Source of the DNA: Streptomyces xanthophaeus
GTDB taxonomy: Bacteria; Actinomycetota; Actinomycetes; Streptomycetales; Streptomycetaceae
DNA length: 64,000 nucleotides
Assembly (NCBI RefSeq): GCF_030440515.1
Contig: NZ_CP076543.1
Span: 3,162,001 to 3,226,000, forward strand
Reading direction: 5' to 3'
Every line of letters starts with the position of its first letter. Position 1 is the first letter of the stretch. The notes below the pieces were generated by a model. It ran no database searches, was not told the origin of the DNA, and saw only the letters and a list, made by a program, of their open reading frames with translations. Below, in pieces: positions 8,876-16,865 of this stretch. The translations under genes and the position numbers were made by a program.

Positions 8876-9562
8876 CTACCCATGACCGGTCACTCCTGGA
8901 CGGGCGGTTCCCAGCCAGCGGGCTATCGCCTCGCTGCGCGTGGCGCTCTGGAGCTTCGCGAAGATGCGGTTGATGTGGTTCTTGACCGTCTTCTCGCTGA
9001 TGAAGCAGGCCGCCGCGATCCGCTGGTTGCTCATCCCGGACGCGATCAGATCCATGATCTCCACCTCCCGGGAACTCAGCCCGAAGACAACAGAGTTGTG
9101 CATCCGCTCAGAAGACTGTGCCACAACTCGTTGCGGATGCGAAGAGGCCCGGAGCTCCGCGAGAAGCGCGCTCGCCGCCGTCGGCGTGAAGTGGGGGCGG
9201 CCCAGCGGGACGTCGCGTACCGCCCTCAGCAGGTCGTCCGTCGTGAACTCGCCGTGTACGAGGTAGCCTCCGGCGCCCAACGACAGGGCCTCGCAGATGA
9301 TTTCGGCTTCCCTGCTGTACGTCAGCATCAGTACGGGAGCCAGCCGCACCAGGTGCGGCAGCGCGGAGATCCCGTCCACGCCCGGCATCCGGACGTCCAG
9401 CAGGATCACGTCCGGGGCGTGCCGGCGGGTCAGGCTCAGGGCTTCGCGGCCGTCCGCCGCCTGGGCGATGACGTCGAGGTCCTCGGCCGTGCTCAGGATG
9501 GCCGCCAGGCCCGCCCGGACGACCGGGTTGCCGTCCGCGATGAGCACGCTCAGCCGGGCCAT
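8876..9562 (-). CDS. LuxR-type response regulator of the Tad locus (atypical receiver)
   Basis: The 228-aa protein has an N-terminal receiver (residues 4-120; acidic Asp10, phospho-acceptor Asp56 in DVILLD) and a C-terminal LuxR HTH (about 165-222: LSSREVEIMDLIASGMSNQRIAAACFISEKTVKNHINRI). The usual lysine of the receiver (GxxGYLLK) is replaced by His in GAGGYLVHG, so phosphorylation chemistry may be altered. No sensor kinase is encoded beside it. It lies 3 bp after tadC and before the pilin gene, so it probably controls pilin or tad expression. Confidence 0.87.
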   Translation of the reverse strand: MARLSVLIADGNPVVRAGLAAILSTAEDLDVIAQAADGREALSLTRRHAPDVILLDVRMPGVDGISALPHLVRLAPVLMLTYSREAEIICEALSLGAGGYLVHGEFTTDDLLRAVRDVPLGRPHFTPTAASALLAELRASSHPQRVVAQSSERMHNSVVFGLSSREVEIMDLIASGMSNQRIAAACFISEKTVKNHINRIFAKLQSATRSEAIARWLGTARPGVTGHG

Positions 9563-9565
9563 GGC

Positions 9566-10459
9566 TCAGCCACCCCCGAACAGCGCGTCGAAATCGACGT
9601 TCGCGCCGTACACGAAACCGCAGACGAGCAGGATCAGTGTGCCCGGCAGCATGAACATGGTCACGGCGAACGTCGCCTTGGGGACAGCCCGGGCCGCGCG
9701 GCGGCGGGCGTTCTGGGCGTCCGTGCGGCGCATGTCCTCGGCGATCGCGATCAGGGTCTCGACGATCGGCGAGCCGAGCTCCTCGCCCTGCTGCAGGGCC
9801 GTCACGAACTGCGCGACCTGTTCGCTGTCGTTGCGGCGGCGCAGTTCGTCGAAGGCCTGGCGGCGGCTGACGCCCATGTTCATCTGCTGCAGTGTGATGC
9901 GGATTTCGTCGGCCCAGGGGCCTTCGTACTTGTCCGCCACCCGCTCCAGCGCCTGCCGGAAGCCCAGCCCGGCGCTGACGACGACCGCGAGCACGTCCAG
10001 GAAGTCCGGCAGGGTGCGTTCGATGTGGTCACGGCGGACCCGGATCGCCGACCACAGGCCGGCCTCGATCCAGAACAGGCCGAAGGCCACCATGAGGAGT
10101 GCGGCGACCAGCTGGCCGTTGATCAGCATCGAGAAGGCGCCGAGGGCGCCCAGGGCCCCGTACACCGCCCGCCGGGCGGCGTACCGGTCGATCGTGAGGC
10201 CGGCGGGGTTGCCCGCCATGTCGATCTGGCGGCGCTTGCGGGCCACCCGCGCCGGCCCCATCAGGCGCAGCACCGCCGGGGCCCAGCGGATGCCCATCCG
10301 GTCCACCAGGGAGCCGACGGCCGTCGTACGGGTGGCGCCGACCTCCAGGGCGAGCGCGAGGTCCGTGGGCAGCTTCACGTCCGCGCGGTAGAGGCGGATG
10401 CCGTGGAACGCGCCGAGGACCGACAGGGCCACGGCCAGTGCGAGAAGGAGTCCGATCAT
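9566..10459 (-). CDS. tadC: TadC, type II/IV secretion system F-family membrane protein
   Basis: The 297-aa inner-membrane protein carries a T2SSF domain (about 155-275) with LPDFLDVLAVVVSAGLGFRQAL and the second half QQGEELGSPIVETLIAIAEDMR, plus hydrophobic segments at both ends. TadC works with TadB as the platform that the TadA ATPase drives to assemble Flp pilin. It lies between tadB and the response regulator in one transcription unit. Confidence 0.9.
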   Translation of the reverse strand: MIGLLLALAVALSVLGAFHGIRLYRADVKLPTDLALALEVGATRTTAVGSLVDRMGIRWAPAVLRLMGPARVARKRRQIDMAGNPAGLTIDRYAARRAVYGALGALGAFSMLINGQLVAALLMVAFGLFWIEAGLWSAIRVRRDHIERTLPDFLDVLAVVVSAGLGFRQALERVADKYEGPWADEIRITLQQMNMGVSRRQAFDELRRRNDSEQVAQFVTALQQGEELGSPIVETLIAIAEDMRRTDAQNARRRAARAVPKATFAVTMFMLPGTLILLVCGFVYGANVDFDALFGGG

Positions 10460-10475
10460 CGTCCCGTCCGCCCCC

Positions 10476-11414
10476 TCACACGTCGATCTTCGACAGGCGG
10501 CGGATGAGGATGAACCCCAGGGCGAAGAGGCCGAGGGCGATGAGTACGGCCGTCTGGCCGATGAAGGCGCCCGTCATCCGGTCCAGCGCGCCCGGCATCA
10601 TCAGATCGACCATCAGCAGGGACCCGAGGCCGATGGCGGGGACCAGGTACGCCGTCACCGTCACCTGGGACAGCTGGGTTCGGATCTCCCTGCGGGTCTC
10701 CTTGCGCTGCTCCAGCGTCACCGTGAGGTTGCGCAGGCTGTCCACGATCGCGCCGCCCGCTCGGGCGGACAGGACGAGCGTGGAGACGAGTACGACCAGT
10801 TCCCGGGAGGGCAGGCGCTCGGTGAGTTCGCCGAGGGAGTCGTCGATCGAGTGGCCGACGGCGAGGCGGTCGGCGACGCGCGCCAGTTCCTCGCCGGCCG
10901 GTGCCTCCAGCTCCTCGGCGGCGATGCCGATGGCCGTACGCAGGGCCAGTCCGGCCTGGGTGGCATTGGCGAGGATGCGGGCCAGGTCCGGGAGTTGGTT
11001 GATGAACCGTTCCGTACGGCGCGCCCGCTGCCAGTTGAGGAAGGCGTTCGCCGCCCAGATGCCGATGGCACCCGCCACCGGACCGAAGAACGGTGCGAGG
11101 AGGGAGGAGGCGATGAGCCAGACCCCCGCGATCGAACCCAGCATGTAGACGAAGAACTCGCCGGGGGTGAGGTCGAGGCCGGTGGTCGCCAGCTTCAGCT
11201 CGATCCGGCGGCCGAGCTTCGTCCTGCGCAGCCGCCGGTCGACCGCCGGGAAGCGGCGGCGCCGGCCGGCGGGCTCCGGGACACCGCTCGCCGAGAGGCG
11301 TTCGATGAGGGCGGCGCGCTGGGCTCGGCCGGCCATGTACGCCTGGAGGCCGGCGACGACCAGGACGCAGGCGAGCAGCGTGGCGCCGAGGGTGGCGAGG
11401 ACGAGTGGGTTCAC
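10476..11414 (-). CDS. tadB: TadB, type II/IV secretion system F-family membrane protein
   Basis: The 312-aa protein has an N-terminal membrane helix, a basic region, paired hydrophobic segments near 100-130, the T2SSF domain (LPDLARILANATQAGLALRTAIGIAAEELEAPAGEEL, about 160-200) and C-terminal helices. It is the partner of TadC in the pilus platform. Its start overlaps the tadA stop by 4 bp (ATGA), so the two are translationally coupled. Confidence 0.9.
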   Translation of the reverse strand: MNPLVLATLGATLLACVLVVAGLQAYMAGRAQRAALIERLSASGVPEPAGRRRRFPAVDRRLRRTKLGRRIELKLATTGLDLTPGEFFVYMLGSIAGVWLIASSLLAPFFGPVAGAIGIWAANAFLNWQRARRTERFINQLPDLARILANATQAGLALRTAIGIAAEELEAPAGEELARVADRLAVGHSIDDSLGELTERLPSRELVVLVSTLVLSARAGGAIVDSLRNLTVTLEQRKETRREIRTQLSQVTVTAYLVPAIGLGSLLMVDLMMPGALDRMTGAFIGQTAVLIALGLFALGFILIRRLSKIDV

Positions 11415-12754
11415 AGGGCGGTCCGGGTGATGCGGGCGGTCAGGGGGTCTTCCGGCGCGACGCCGAAGGCCTGCGGGATGGGCTGGTTGTTCATGTAGAG
11501 GCGTTCGGCGATCCGGCGGGGCAGCGGGTAGTACTCGAAGTAGCCGCGGACACGGCCGTCCGCCCCCATCGGCTGGGCCCCGAAGCGGCAGACCGTGGTG
11601 ATCCGGAAGGGCTCGCGGCCGTGCGATTCGAGGACGGAGATCTCGGTGATGCGGCGCGAGCCGTCGCCGAAGCGGGTGAGCTGGACGATGACGTTCACGG
11701 CGCTGTTGATCTGGTCCTGCAGGGCCTCGAAGGGGATCTCGACCTCCGACATCGAGGCGAGGGTCTGCAGGCGCATCAGGGCGTCCGAGGAGCTGTTGGC
11801 GTGGACGGTGGCCAGGGAGCCGTCGTGGCCGGTGGACATCGCCTGGAGCATGTCGAGGGTCTCGCCGCCGCGTACCTCGCCGACGATGATGCGGTCGGGG
11901 CGCATGCGCAGTGAGTTGCGGACCAGGTCGCGGATGGTGATCTGGCCCTTGCCCTCCACGTTCGCGGGGCGGGATTCGAGGCGGATGACGTGGGCCTGCT
12001 GGAGCTGGAGTTCGGCCGAGTCCTCGATGGTGATGATGCGTTCGCCCTCCGGGATGAGGCCGGAGAGGGCGTTGAGGAGGGTGGTCTTGCCGGTGCCGGT
12101 GGCTCCGGAGACGATCACGTTCATCTTCGCCGCGACCAGGCCGGAGAGCAGGAGCAGCATCTGCTCGTCGAGCGAGCCGAGCGCGATCATCTCGTGCAGG
12201 GTGAAGGCGCGCGGGAAGCGGCGGATGGTGAGGGTGGCGCCGGTCAGGGAGAGCGGCGGGATGATGACGTTGACGCGCTCGCCGCTGGGGAGGCGTGCGT
12301 CGACCATCGGATTGGCCTCGTCCACCCGCCGGTTGACGGTGGAGACGATGCGCTCGATGGTCTGCATCAACTGCTCGTGCGAGGCGAAGCGGATGGGGAG
12401 CTGTTCGACCCGGCCGGCGCGCTCCACGTAGATGTGGTCGGGGCCGTTGACCATGATCTCGGAGATCGAGGCGTCTTCGAGGAGCGGTTCGAGCACGCCG
12501 AGCCCGAGGGCCTCGTCGACGACGCGGCGGATCAGCTGGGCGCGCTCGACCGTGGAGAGGACGGGGCCTTCGCGGCTGATGATGTGGCCGAGTACGCGTT
12601 CCAGGCGCGCCCGGCGCTCGGCGGGAGCGAGCGCGGACATCTCGGCGAGGTCGATCTCCTCCAGCAGCTTGGCGCGGTAGGAGGAGACGAGGCGTCCGTC
12701 CTCGCGCGGGCTGTGGCGGTCGTCGGGGGTGTTGACCCGAGAACGCAGGCTCAT
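11411..12754 (-). CDS. tadA: TadA/CpaF secretion ATPase
   Basis: The 447-aa cytoplasmic hexameric ATPase powers Flp pilus assembly. Walker A GATGTGKT is at residues 217-224 (Lys223), the Asp box ITIEDSAELQL follows near 240, and Walker B/His box GEVRGGETLDMLQAMSTGHDGSLATVHANS is complete. The N-terminal domain has the LGVLEPLLEDASISEIMVNGPDHIYVER signature of the CpaF family. It overlaps the next gene (tadB) by 4 bp and the preceding tadE-like gene by 4 bp. Confidence 0.95.
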   Translation of the reverse strand: MSLRSRVNTPDDRHSPREDGRLVSSYRAKLLEEIDLAEMSALAPAERRARLERVLGHIISREGPVLSTVERAQLIRRVVDEALGLGVLEPLLEDASISEIMVNGPDHIYVERAGRVEQLPIRFASHEQLMQTIERIVSTVNRRVDEANPMVDARLPSGERVNVIIPPLSLTGATLTIRRFPRAFTLHEMIALGSLDEQMLLLLSGLVAAKMNVIVSGATGTGKTTLLNALSGLIPEGERIITIEDSAELQLQQAHVIRLESRPANVEGKGQITIRDLVRNSLRMRPDRIIVGEVRGGETLDMLQAMSTGHDGSLATVHANSSSDALMRLQTLASMSEVEIPFEALQDQINSAVNVIVQLTRFGDGSRRITEISVLESHGREPFRITTVCRFGAQPMGADGRVRGYFEYYPLPRRIAERLYMNNQPIPQAFGVAPEDPLTARITRTAL

Positions 12755-13119
12755 GGTCCGGTCACCTTCGGGTCGTCGTTGGGCATGACCGCCGTCGCCT
12801 TCGCCGGTTCGGGCTTCAGCCCGGGAATGATCGAGTTGATCTGGATGGTCACGGTCGCGGTCACCGCGTCGCCTTCTCCGCCCACGATTACGGTCGCCGG
12901 GAGCCCTTCACGGATGGCGGCGTATCCGGCGGCCTCCCCCCGGCCCTTGTGCTGGGCCTCCACCCGGGCCGCCGTGCGGGCGGCCGTGTCGGCCTGCTCG
13001 TGGACGTACGCCACCCAGCCCAGCTGGATCCCGCAGAGGGCGACGAACAGCAGGATCGGTACGAAGCCGATGTACTCGATGGCCACTTGGCCCCGGTCGG
13101 AGCGCATGCGCCGTCTCAC
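12751..13119 (-). CDS. TadE-like pseudopilin 1
   Basis: The 122-aa protein begins with DRGQVAIEYIGFVPILLFVALCGIQLGWVAYVHEQADTAARTAAR: the GQVAIEY prepilin-like motif, one membrane helix and the following amphipathic helix define TadE family members. The C-terminal half is extracellular. It overlaps tadA by 4 bp and follows a second tadE-like gene by 1 bp, so all three are made together. Such minor pilins are thought to prime or cap Flp pili. Confidence 0.85.
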   Translation of the reverse strand: MRRRMRSDRGQVAIEYIGFVPILLFVALCGIQLGWVAYVHEQADTAARTAARVEAQHKGRGEAAGYAAIREGLPATVIVGGEGDAVTATVTIQINSIIPGLKPEPAKATAVMPNDDPKVTGP

Positions 13120-13120
13120 G

Positions 13121-13489
13121 TCACTTCACCTCCCTCTCCATCGCCGCGCCGCCGGTGCCTTCGATCCGGTCGAAGCTGAGGCCGGGGAAGAGGATCGGGA
13201 CACCGAGGCTGACCTTCGCCCGGTAGATGTCCCCGGAAATCCCGCAGTCCACTTCGAGGCCCCACGCCTCCCCGATGTGCTCGTGCGCGGCCGCGACGCA
13301 GGCCGCGTCGTCCTTCACCGCCCCCGCCCGCGCCGCCTCGTCCGCCGCGTTGCCCGCCAGTGAGAAGGCGTACCCGATCAGTACGCACTCCCACACCGCC
13401 GCCACGAGCAGCAGGATCAGCGGCACCGTGCCCACGAACTCGATCGCCACCTGGCCCCGGTCCCCGCGCCCCGGTCTGCGGACGGGCAT
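13121..13489 (-). CDS. TadE-like pseudopilin 2
   Basis: The 122-aa protein has DRGQVAIEFVGTVPLILLLVAAVWECVLIGYAFSLAGNAADEAARAGA at the N terminus, i.e. the same prepilin-like motif and membrane helix as its neighbour, but a different C terminus containing two cysteines (ACVAAA and VDCGIS) that could form a disulfide outside the cell. It is immediately upstream of the other tadE-like gene. The two are probably ancient duplicates that take different positions in the pilus. Confidence 0.83.
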   Translation of the reverse strand: MPVRRPGRGDRGQVAIEFVGTVPLILLLVAAVWECVLIGYAFSLAGNAADEAARAGAVKDDAACVAAAHEHIGEAWGLEVDCGISGDIYRAKVSLGVPILFPGLSFDRIEGTGGAAMEREVK

Positions 13490-13492
13490 GCG

Positions 13493-14767
13493 TCAGCCCT
13501 CCCGGCCGCGGCGCAGGCGGGCCACCGGGCCCGTCGCGCGGACCGCGAGCGAGGCGCCCGGGGCGGTGGCTGCGGACGGGGCGGTGTCCGGGGTCGACAG
13601 GAGGCCGAGTTCGCCGGCCAGGGTCCACAGGGCCTGTTTGACCGTCGAGCGGTTGTCGAGGTCCTGGACGCGGCCCGCGTCGACCACGGCCTGGAGTTCC
13701 TTGAACGCTGCCGGGACCGGGGTGCGGGTGGCGCGGGTCTTGGTGATCTTCTCGATCAGGGCGGGCTGGATCTCGGTGTGCTTGCTCCAGCGGTTGACGA
13801 CCATCGCCGTGTCCTCCGCCTTGCGCACCTGGAGCCGTTCCCACATCCGGACCATGCGCTTGGCCGCCCGTACCGCGACCACGTCCGGGGTGGTGACCAG
13901 CACCGCCACGTCCGCCATCTCCACGGCCGCCGCGTTGGCCCCGGTGACCTGGGTGCCGCAGTCGACGACGACGAGTTCGTAGCGGCTGCGCAGGGCTCCG
14001 ACGATGTGCCGGGCGGCCCGGTCGTCGACCTCCTCGCCGCGTTCCCCGTCCGCCGGGGCGAGGAGCAGGGCGAGGCCCGAGGCGTCGTCGTAGACGGCGT
14101 CCTGGAGGACCCGCGGGGAGATGTCCTGGATCCCGGCCAGGTCGGCGATGGAGCGCCGGAACTGCACGTCGAGGTACGAGCCCACGTCGCCCGCCTGGAG
14201 GTCGAGGTCGACCAGTGCGGTACGCCGTCCCGAGGCGGCCGCGGCCAGCGCGAACTGCACGGCGGTGAAGGTGGTGCCCACGCCGCCCTTGGCCCCGGTG
14301 ACGGTGACCACCCGGCCGCCCGGGCCCGTGAACACGTCGGCGGCGGCGCCCCCGCCCAGGTGGCGGCGTACGCCCACGGACCACTGGGCGGCGGCCTGGA
14401 CGCGGGCGGCGAGTTCCTCGTAGGAGAGAGGGAGGCCGATCAGGCCGCGCGCGCCCGAGTCCATGGCGGCGGAGAAGAGTCCCGGGCCGGCGTCCGAGGA
14501 GACCAGGACGACGCCCACGGCCGGGAAGCGCAGGGCCACTTCCCGGATGAGCTCCAGGGCGGGCACCGGGCCGATCCGCTCGTGGACGAGGACGACCTCG
14601 GGGAGTTCGTCGATGGAGTCGGCGGCGAGCCGGGCCAGGGTGTCCAGGAGCGTGGTCGCGTCGGGGACGGGGGCGGCCGGCTCGGCGGCCGGGAGCTGGC
14701 TGAGCAGTGTCACGATGGCGCGCGCGGCGTCCGGGTCGCCGACCGCGGGGAGGATTCGGGTGGTCAT
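13493..14767 (-). CDS. CpaE/TadZ-like ATPase
   Basis: The 424-aa protein has an atypical receiver-like N-terminal domain (about 5-135) and a MinD/ParA-type ATPase domain with the deviant Walker A GAKGGVGTT at 158-166, LVDLDLQAGDVGSYLD and VVVDCGTQVTG. TadZ/CpaE proteins locate the pilus machine within the cell. The C terminus is Ala/Pro/Arg-rich. It starts 7 bp after the cpaB stop. Confidence 0.9.
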   Translation of the reverse strand: MTTRILPAVGDPDAARAIVTLLSQLPAAEPAAPVPDATTLLDTLARLAADSIDELPEVVLVHERIGPVPALELIREVALRFPAVGVVLVSSDAGPGLFSAAMDSGARGLIGLPLSYEELAARVQAAAQWSVGVRRHLGGGAAADVFTGPGGRVVTVTGAKGGVGTTFTAVQFALAAAASGRRTALVDLDLQAGDVGSYLDVQFRRSIADLAGIQDISPRVLQDAVYDDASGLALLLAPADGERGEEVDDRAARHIVGALRSRYELVVVDCGTQVTGANAAAVEMADVAVLVTTPDVVAVRAAKRMVRMWERLQVRKAEDTAMVVNRWSKHTEIQPALIEKITKTRATRTPVPAAFKELQAVVDAGRVQDLDNRSTVKQALWTLAGELGLLSTPDTAPSAATAPGASLAVRATGPVARLRRGREG

Positions 14768-14774
14768 CCGGGCC

Positions 14775-15476
14775 TCACCTGTCCCCGTCGAGGGTGTACG
14801 TGCGGTCGCCCGGGGCGGGCGCCGAATCGGTGCCGGGGGCCACCAGGGCCAGGCGTACGTGCTCCGCGAAGGACTCTGCGTACGCGACGCGCTGGGTGTC
14901 CTTGGTGCTCAGGGCGAAGGTGATCGGAACGGCCTCGGCGGGGCCCTTGCGGTCGCTGTCCTTGTCCAGGGCGGTGAGCTTGCCGACGCCCAGGACCCGG
15001 GCGTTGGCGACGATGATCACCGAACGCGAGGGGTCGGTGTCCTTGGCGCCCTTGAAGGTGGCGAGGATGTTGACCTTGGCGCCGGAGGTGATCTTCCCGG
15101 CCACGCCCGTGGCCGCGTCGATCATGATGGCGATCTCCTGCTCACCGGGCTGCAGCTGCGGCCGGTCGACGAACATGTCCGCCTGGAGCAGCGAGCCCTT
15201 CTTCAGCGTGGTGAGGGCGATCTTGTCCTTGAGCGCGCCGAGGTCGGTGACGGCGGTGTCGGAGAGCCAGCGTTCGGGGATCCGGACCTCCTCGAACTGC
15301 CCGGCCGTCAGCGGGCTGTACGGGGCTATGTCGCCCTTGGCCCGGTAGGCGACGACCTCGGCGCCGACCTTGGAGTTGACGTCGCCGATCACCACGAGGA
15401 CTCCGGCGAAGGCCCCCAGTGCGCACAGGACCGACAGGAGCAGCAGGATGACGCCGCGGCGCTGGCGTGAGTTCAT
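14775..15476 (-). CDS. cpaB: CpaB/RcpC Flp pilus assembly protein
   Basis: The 233-aa protein has one N-terminal membrane helix (RRGVILLLLSVLCALGAFAGVLVVI) and a SAF-like domain with IAPYSPLTAGQFEEVRIPERWL, then an RcpC-type domain with GEQEIAIMIDAATGVAGKITSGAKVNILAT. It sits outside the membrane and is needed for Flp pilus assembly in other bacteria. It is the second gene in the pilus cluster. Confidence 0.88.
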   Translation of the reverse strand: MNSRQRRGVILLLLSVLCALGAFAGVLVVIGDVNSKVGAEVVAYRAKGDIAPYSPLTAGQFEEVRIPERWLSDTAVTDLGALKDKIALTTLKKGSLLQADMFVDRPQLQPGEQEIAIMIDAATGVAGKITSGAKVNILATFKGAKDTDPSRSVIIVANARVLGVGKLTALDKDSDRKGPAEAVPITFALSTKDTQRVAYAESFAEHVRLALVAPGTDSAPAPGDRTYTLDGDR

Positions 15477-15524
15477 GGGCCTTACCTACCTCGCCGTTCT
15501 TCATTCATTCGTGCGTTCGAGTGA

Positions 15525-16430
15525 TCAGGGTCTGGAACGGGCGGTACTCGCGGGCGGCGGCGGTGCGGTGAGCGGTGCCGCGCAGAAGCCGCAGCGGTCG
15601 CCGATGAGTTCGAGGCCGCACCAGCGGCACTCCTCCCGGCGGACCGAGGCGACGAGCTGGTAGAGCACGGACAGGTCCGGGATGCCGGCGGCGAACTCGA
15701 CGAGTTTCGGGGTGCCCCACCAGCCGGCGGACGCGGCGGGCAGCGGGTTCTCCAGGACGCCCTGGACCTGCCAGGCGGGGGCCAGTTCGGCCGTGACCCA
15801 GTCGGAGGCGAGCTGGCCGCGGGCGAAGGTGAGGTGCGTGGCGAACTCGGGGCCGGCCGGCAGCACCGCGCCGCGGGGGCCGTGGGCGCCGCCGCCCTGG
15901 GATCCGCCGCCGCTCAGCTTCGCGAGGTGCGGTTTCGGGTGGGCCATGACGGCGAACTGCGCGCTCGGCGACCAGGACCTGGCGTGCGCCCCCAGTCCGA
16001 CGGGGACCCGGACCCGGTCGAGTTTGGCGACCGAGCCCAGCAGGGCGCCCGCGTAGATGTAGTGGGACAGCAGCCGGGCCGCGGAGGCGATGATTCCGGG
16101 GCTGAAGTCGCAGACGCTGAGCTGGCGCAGCTGACGCGCCAGCAGGGCCGTTCCCAGCGGCGGCAGATCGATGCCGAGGAGCGCGATCCGGTCGGTTTCC
16201 AGGATGGCGCGTACGGTGTGCAGGCGCTGGACGGTGGAGCGCGGGAGCCAGGGCGGTACGAGGGCCACGAGGTGGCCGTGCCGCTCCAGCAGGGCGCCCG
16301 TCTCGGCGAGCGCGGACTCCAGGTCGAGCTGCTCGGGCGGGTGCAGTAAGGCGGCCCCGGGTGTGTGCCGGTCAGGGGCCGGAAGTACCAGATCGGCGCT
16401 GGTGACAGCGATGGCGGTCGGCACGCGCAT
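15525..16430 (-). CDS. Hypothetical protein with C-terminal zinc ribbon, first gene of the pilus cluster
   Basis: The 301-aa product has no membrane segment and no family I can name. Its C terminus contains CRWCGLELIGDRCGFC, a CxxC-x7-CxxC zinc ribbon, followed by a Pro/Ala-rich tail. The body looks globular with many leucines and a glycine/histidine-rich insert (KLSGGGSQGGGAHGPRG). It begins the minus-strand pilus cluster, 49 bp before cpaB, with GGGGGAAT as ribosome site; 11-bp direct repeats lie in its promoter region. A cytoplasmic regulator or adaptor of the pilus is possible but not shown. Confidence 0.7.
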   Translation of the reverse strand: MRVPTAIAVTSADLVLPAPDRHTPGAALLHPPEQLDLESALAETGALLERHGHLVALVPPWLPRSTVQRLHTVRAILETDRIALLGIDLPPLGTALLARQLRQLSVCDFSPGIIASAARLLSHYIYAGALLGSVAKLDRVRVPVGLGAHARSWSPSAQFAVMAHPKPHLAKLSGGGSQGGGAHGPRGAVLPAGPEFATHLTFARGQLASDWVTAELAPAWQVQGVLENPLPAASAGWWGTPKLVEFAAGIPDLSVLYQLVASVRREECRWCGLELIGDRCGFCAAPLTAPPPPASTARSRP

Positions 16431-16507
16431 TCCCCCGTTCCCCCACGTACACCCCGTACGTACGCCCCGTACGCCGCGGGCACTTCACGTGCCCGGTGCG
16501 CGCTCGG

Positions 16508-16562
16508 CACGGACCTGGCACGGACCTGACGCGGACTCGACGCGGATTCGATACGGACTTCC
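16508..16562 (-). promoter_or_regulatory. Five 11-bp direct repeats (SARP-like site) upstream of the pilus cluster
   Basis: Five consecutive 11-mers fill 16508-16562. Read on the minus strand they run (T/G)-CCGTA, TCGAATCCGCG, TCGAGTCCGCG, TCAGGTCCGTG and CCAGGTCCGTG. An 11-bp period puts the units on one face of the helix. SARP activators bind TCGAG-type heptamers with 11- or 22-bp spacing, and two units start TCGAA/TCGAG. The block lies 78 bp upstream of the 16430 start. A palindrome GGGCAC-N5-GTGCCC follows at 16479-16495. Confidence 0.5.
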
Positions 16563-16754
16563 CGCGTCCGCGCCGACGCCGCGCGACCGCATCCGATCGA
16601 CCCGCTCCCCCCTTGCCCCAGCACCATATCCGCGTCACCCCTGACGGGGCAGGGCCTTGGAGATTCCCGTGCTACCAGCACATGTCACAGGGGGCGGAAA
16701 CCCGGACAACAGGGATCGCATAGCGGGCCATTTCAAGCCACATCGCGAAGACTC

Positions 16755-16781
16755 TTGACACAGGGATTGGTCTGGACCAAC
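16755..16781 (+). promoter_or_regulatory. Chitinase promoter with DasR operator
   Basis: TTGACA at 16755-16760 is a consensus -35. The 16-bp palindrome ATTGGTCTGGACCAAC at 16766-16781 overlaps the spacer and -10 and matches the DasR-responsive element of Streptomyces (A-C/T-TGGTCTAGACCA-G/C-T) at nearly every position. DasR, a GntR repressor released by glucosamine-6-phosphate, should therefore control the chitinase. Confidence 0.85.
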
Positions 16782-16865
16782 TTGGCAGCCAACGCCTTGA
16801 GTCGGACCCACCCCACTCGGTCCGCCTCTCCCCACACCCCTCTTCCTCCCCCCACCGGAGCCCAC

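Noticed and set aside
16755..16865. ATG at 16755 as chitinase start
   Set aside because: It falls within the -35 box TTGACA and would add 37 residues before a normal signal peptide.
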